This document shows positions 4,583 to 6,007 of a stretch of 6,007 bases of DNA, one piece after another (positions within the stretch are counted from its first letter, which is position 1; each line of letters begins with the position of its first letter). The stretch lies in assembly GCA_946480965.1 (NCBI GenBank), contig CAMLMI010000307.1, forward strand, positions 1 to 6,007, read 5' to 3'. Source of the stretch: an uncultured Verrucomicrobiales bacterium. GTDB lineage: Bacteria; Verrucomicrobiota; Verrucomicrobiae; Limisphaerales; CANJSG01. A program made the translations under genes and the position numbers. The notes under the pieces were generated by a model, which ran no database searches, was not told the origin of the DNA, and saw only the letters and a list, made by a program, of their open reading frames with translations.

Positions 4583-6007
4583 GCAAGGAAGTCATCATCA
4601 TCGGCGCCGGTCCGGGCGGACTGGCCTCCGCCATCCTCCTCGCCGCCGCTGGCGTGCGCACCCGCATCATCGAGCGGCTGCCCGTCGTGGGCGGACGCAC
4701 GTCGTCGATCGAAGCGGAGGGCTTCAAGTTCGACCTCGGTCCCACCTTCTTCCTCTATCCGCGCGTGCTGGAGGAGATCTTCGCCGCCGCCGGCACCACG
4801 CTGGCCCGCGAGGTCGAGATGGTCCGATTGGACCCGCAATACCGCATCCAGTTCGGCAGCGGTGGACAGATCGACGCGACGCCCGACGAACAGCGCATGG
4901 CCGCCGAGATCGCCAAGCTCTCCCCCGAGGACGCCGGCGGCTTCAAGCGGTTCATGGACGAGAACCGCGCCAAGCTGAAGGCCTTCGAGCCCGTGCTGGA
5001 ATCGCCCTTCGTGGGCTTCAAGGACCTGCTCAATCCCAAGCTGCTCAAGGCGCTGCCATTCCTCCATCCAACCAAGTCGGTGGACGGCTACCTGGAGCGG
5101 TTCTTCAAGGACCCGCGCGTGCGGCTGGCCTTCTGTTTCCAGTCGAAATACCTCGGCATGTCGCCGTTCCGCTGCCCGAGCCTGTTCTCCATCCTGTCCT
5201 TCCTCGAATACGAATACGGCGTCTTCCACCCCATCGGCGGCTGCGCGGCCGTGACCCAGGCGATGGCGCGTTTGGCCGAACGCATGGGCGTGGAGATCCA
5301 CCTCGGCGAGCCCGTCGAGGAAATGCTCTTCACCGGCAAGAAGGCCACCGGCGTCCGCACCGCCACCGCCACCTACAAGGCCGACGCCGTGGTGGTGAAT
5401 GCCGACTTCGCCCGAGCGATGAACAAGCTCGTGCCCGACGCGCTCCGCTCCAAATGGACCGACGCCAAGCTGCAGAAGAAGAAGTATTCCTGCTCCACCT
5501 TCATGCTCTACCTCGGCGTGGACGGCACCTACGACCTGCCGCACCACACCATCCACATCTCCGAGGACTACGAGAACAACCTGGAGGACATCGAGAGCCG
5601 CCACGTCCTCAGCCGCGACCCGTCGTTCTACGTCCAGAACGCCTGCGTGACCGATCCCGGCCTCGCGCCCAAGGGCCAGAGCGCGCTCTACGTGCTGGCG
5701 CCCGTCACCCACCAGCACGGGAACGTCGATTGGGCGAAGGAAACCCCGCGTTTCCGCGAACTCGTTCTCAAACAGATGCGCAAGGCCGGCTATGAGCTGA
5801 AGCAAAAGCACATCCGGTTCGAACGCGTGATCACCCCGCAGGACTGGGACACGCGCTACCAGATCTACCGTGGCGCGACCTTCAACCTGGCGCACAGCAT
5901 GGACCAGATGCTCCTGATGCGTCCGCGCAACCGCTTCGAAGATCTGGAATCGGTCTATCTCGTCGGCGGCGGCACGCATCCCGGCAGCGGATTGCCGGTG
6001 ATCTTCG
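4579..6007 (+). CDS. crtI: CrtI/CrtN-type carotenoid (phytoene or diapophytoene) desaturase, 3' truncated by the window
   Basis: The frame is open from ATG 4579 to the window end (476 codons); CrtI proteins have about 490-510 residues, so only the last few dozen should be missing. Residues 4-40 are the FAD-binding beta-alpha-beta (IIIGAGPGGLASAILLAAAG, then IER and VVGGR), FDLGPTFF (51-58) follows, PIGG (218-221) lies in the family's middle motif and the C-terminal LVGGGTHPGSGLPVI (461-475) is the second FAD-contact signature. The family converts colourless phytoene (C40) or diapophytoene (C30) to coloured polyenes at the membrane, with FAD. Rubritalea in the Verrucomicrobiota makes C30 carotenoids, so a CrtN-like activity is as possible as CrtI; sequence alone does not settle it. 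No Shine-Dalgarno site precedes the start, which overlaps the preceding small ORF by four bases. No phytoene synthase gene is in view; it may follow. Confidence 0.92.
   Translation, partial: MSKEVIIIGAGPGGLASAILLAAAGVRTRIIERLPVVGGRTSSIEAEGFKFDLGPTFFLYPRVLEEIFAAAGTTLAREVEMVRLDPQYRIQFGSGGQIDATPDEQRMAAEIAKLSPEDAGGFKRFMDENRAKLKAFEPVLESPFVGFKDLLNPKLLKALPFLHPTKSVDGYLERFFKDPRVRLAFCFQSKYLGMSPFRCPSLFSILSFLEYEYGVFHPIGGCAAVTQAMARLAERMGVEIHLGEPVEEMLFTGKKATGVRTATATYKADAVVVNADFARAMNKLVPDALRSKWTDAKLQKKKYSCSTFMLYLGVDGTYDLPHHTIHISEDYENNLEDIESRHVLSRDPSFYVQNACVTDPGLAPKGQSALYVLAPVTHQHGNVDWAKETPRFRELVLKQMRKAGYELKQKHIRFERVITPQDWDTRYQIYRGATFNLAHSMDQMLLMRPRNRFEDLESVYLVGGGTHPGSGLPVIF

Noticed and set aside
4416..5795. 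A 459-codon plus-strand frame over the desaturase
   Set aside because: The product is dominated by Arg, Pro and His with no motif, as expected for a shifted frame of a GC-rich gene; the true frame starts at 4579.
4030..5979. A 649-codon open frame on the minus strand opposite the SDR and desaturase genes
   Set aside because: Its translation is low-complexity, rich in Gly, Val, His, Glu and Asp, with no recognisable domain. It mirrors the codon bias of the plus-strand desaturase, whose FAD motifs are clear.

Overview
The window is GC-rich (apart from one AT-rich divergent promoter region) and reads as chromosomal DNA of a member of the Verrucomicrobiota. The best taxonomic hints are a short secreted protein with AGGxFxxAGG propeller blades and a C-terminal segment of the kind common in that phylum, and a sigma-70 factor with an unusual N-terminal extension. 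The phylum call is an inference; no rRNA gene is present.

Layout: (1) positions 1-78 are the 3' end of a plus-strand gene for a membrane protein; (2) 88-717, minus strand, encodes a short exported propeller-like protein that converges on it; (3) a minus-strand pair transcribed leftward consists of a CarH/LitR-type B12-dependent photoreceptor-repressor (1336-2292) and, four bases behind it, an SRPBCC ligand-binding protein (873-1331); (4) an AT-rich divergent control region (2293-2500) carries a -35/-10 promoter, three pairs of 11-bp direct repeats and a perfect 12-bp palindrome; (5) a plus-strand operon transcribed rightward encodes a group-2-like sigma-70 factor (2501-3655), a short-chain dehydrogenase whose catalytic Tyr position is Ile (3670-4386), a 63-residue small ORF (4391-4582) and a CrtI/CrtN-type carotenoid desaturase (4579-6007, running off the end). 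The desaturase start overlaps the small ORF's stop by four bases.

The window is best read as a light-switched photoprotection locus. The CarH-like protein has the MerR helix-turn-helix, the W-x9-EH signature of adenosylcobalamin photoreceptors and the axial-ligand histidine. In characterised CarH systems the dark, B12-bound tetramer sits on ~11-bp direct repeats over the promoter and light releases it. Here repeats of just that spacing cover the promoter of the sigma factor operon and also lie just upstream of carH. The proposed circuit is: light releases CarH, the sigma factor and carotenoid desaturase are made, and the sigma factor may then switch on further genes elsewhere. Known relatives of this circuit use an ECF sigma factor (Streptomyces LitR/LitS) or act on crt genes directly (Thermus). 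A full sigma-70 with regions 1.2-4, together with a Tyr-less SDR and a small coupled ORF, is the less familiar part.
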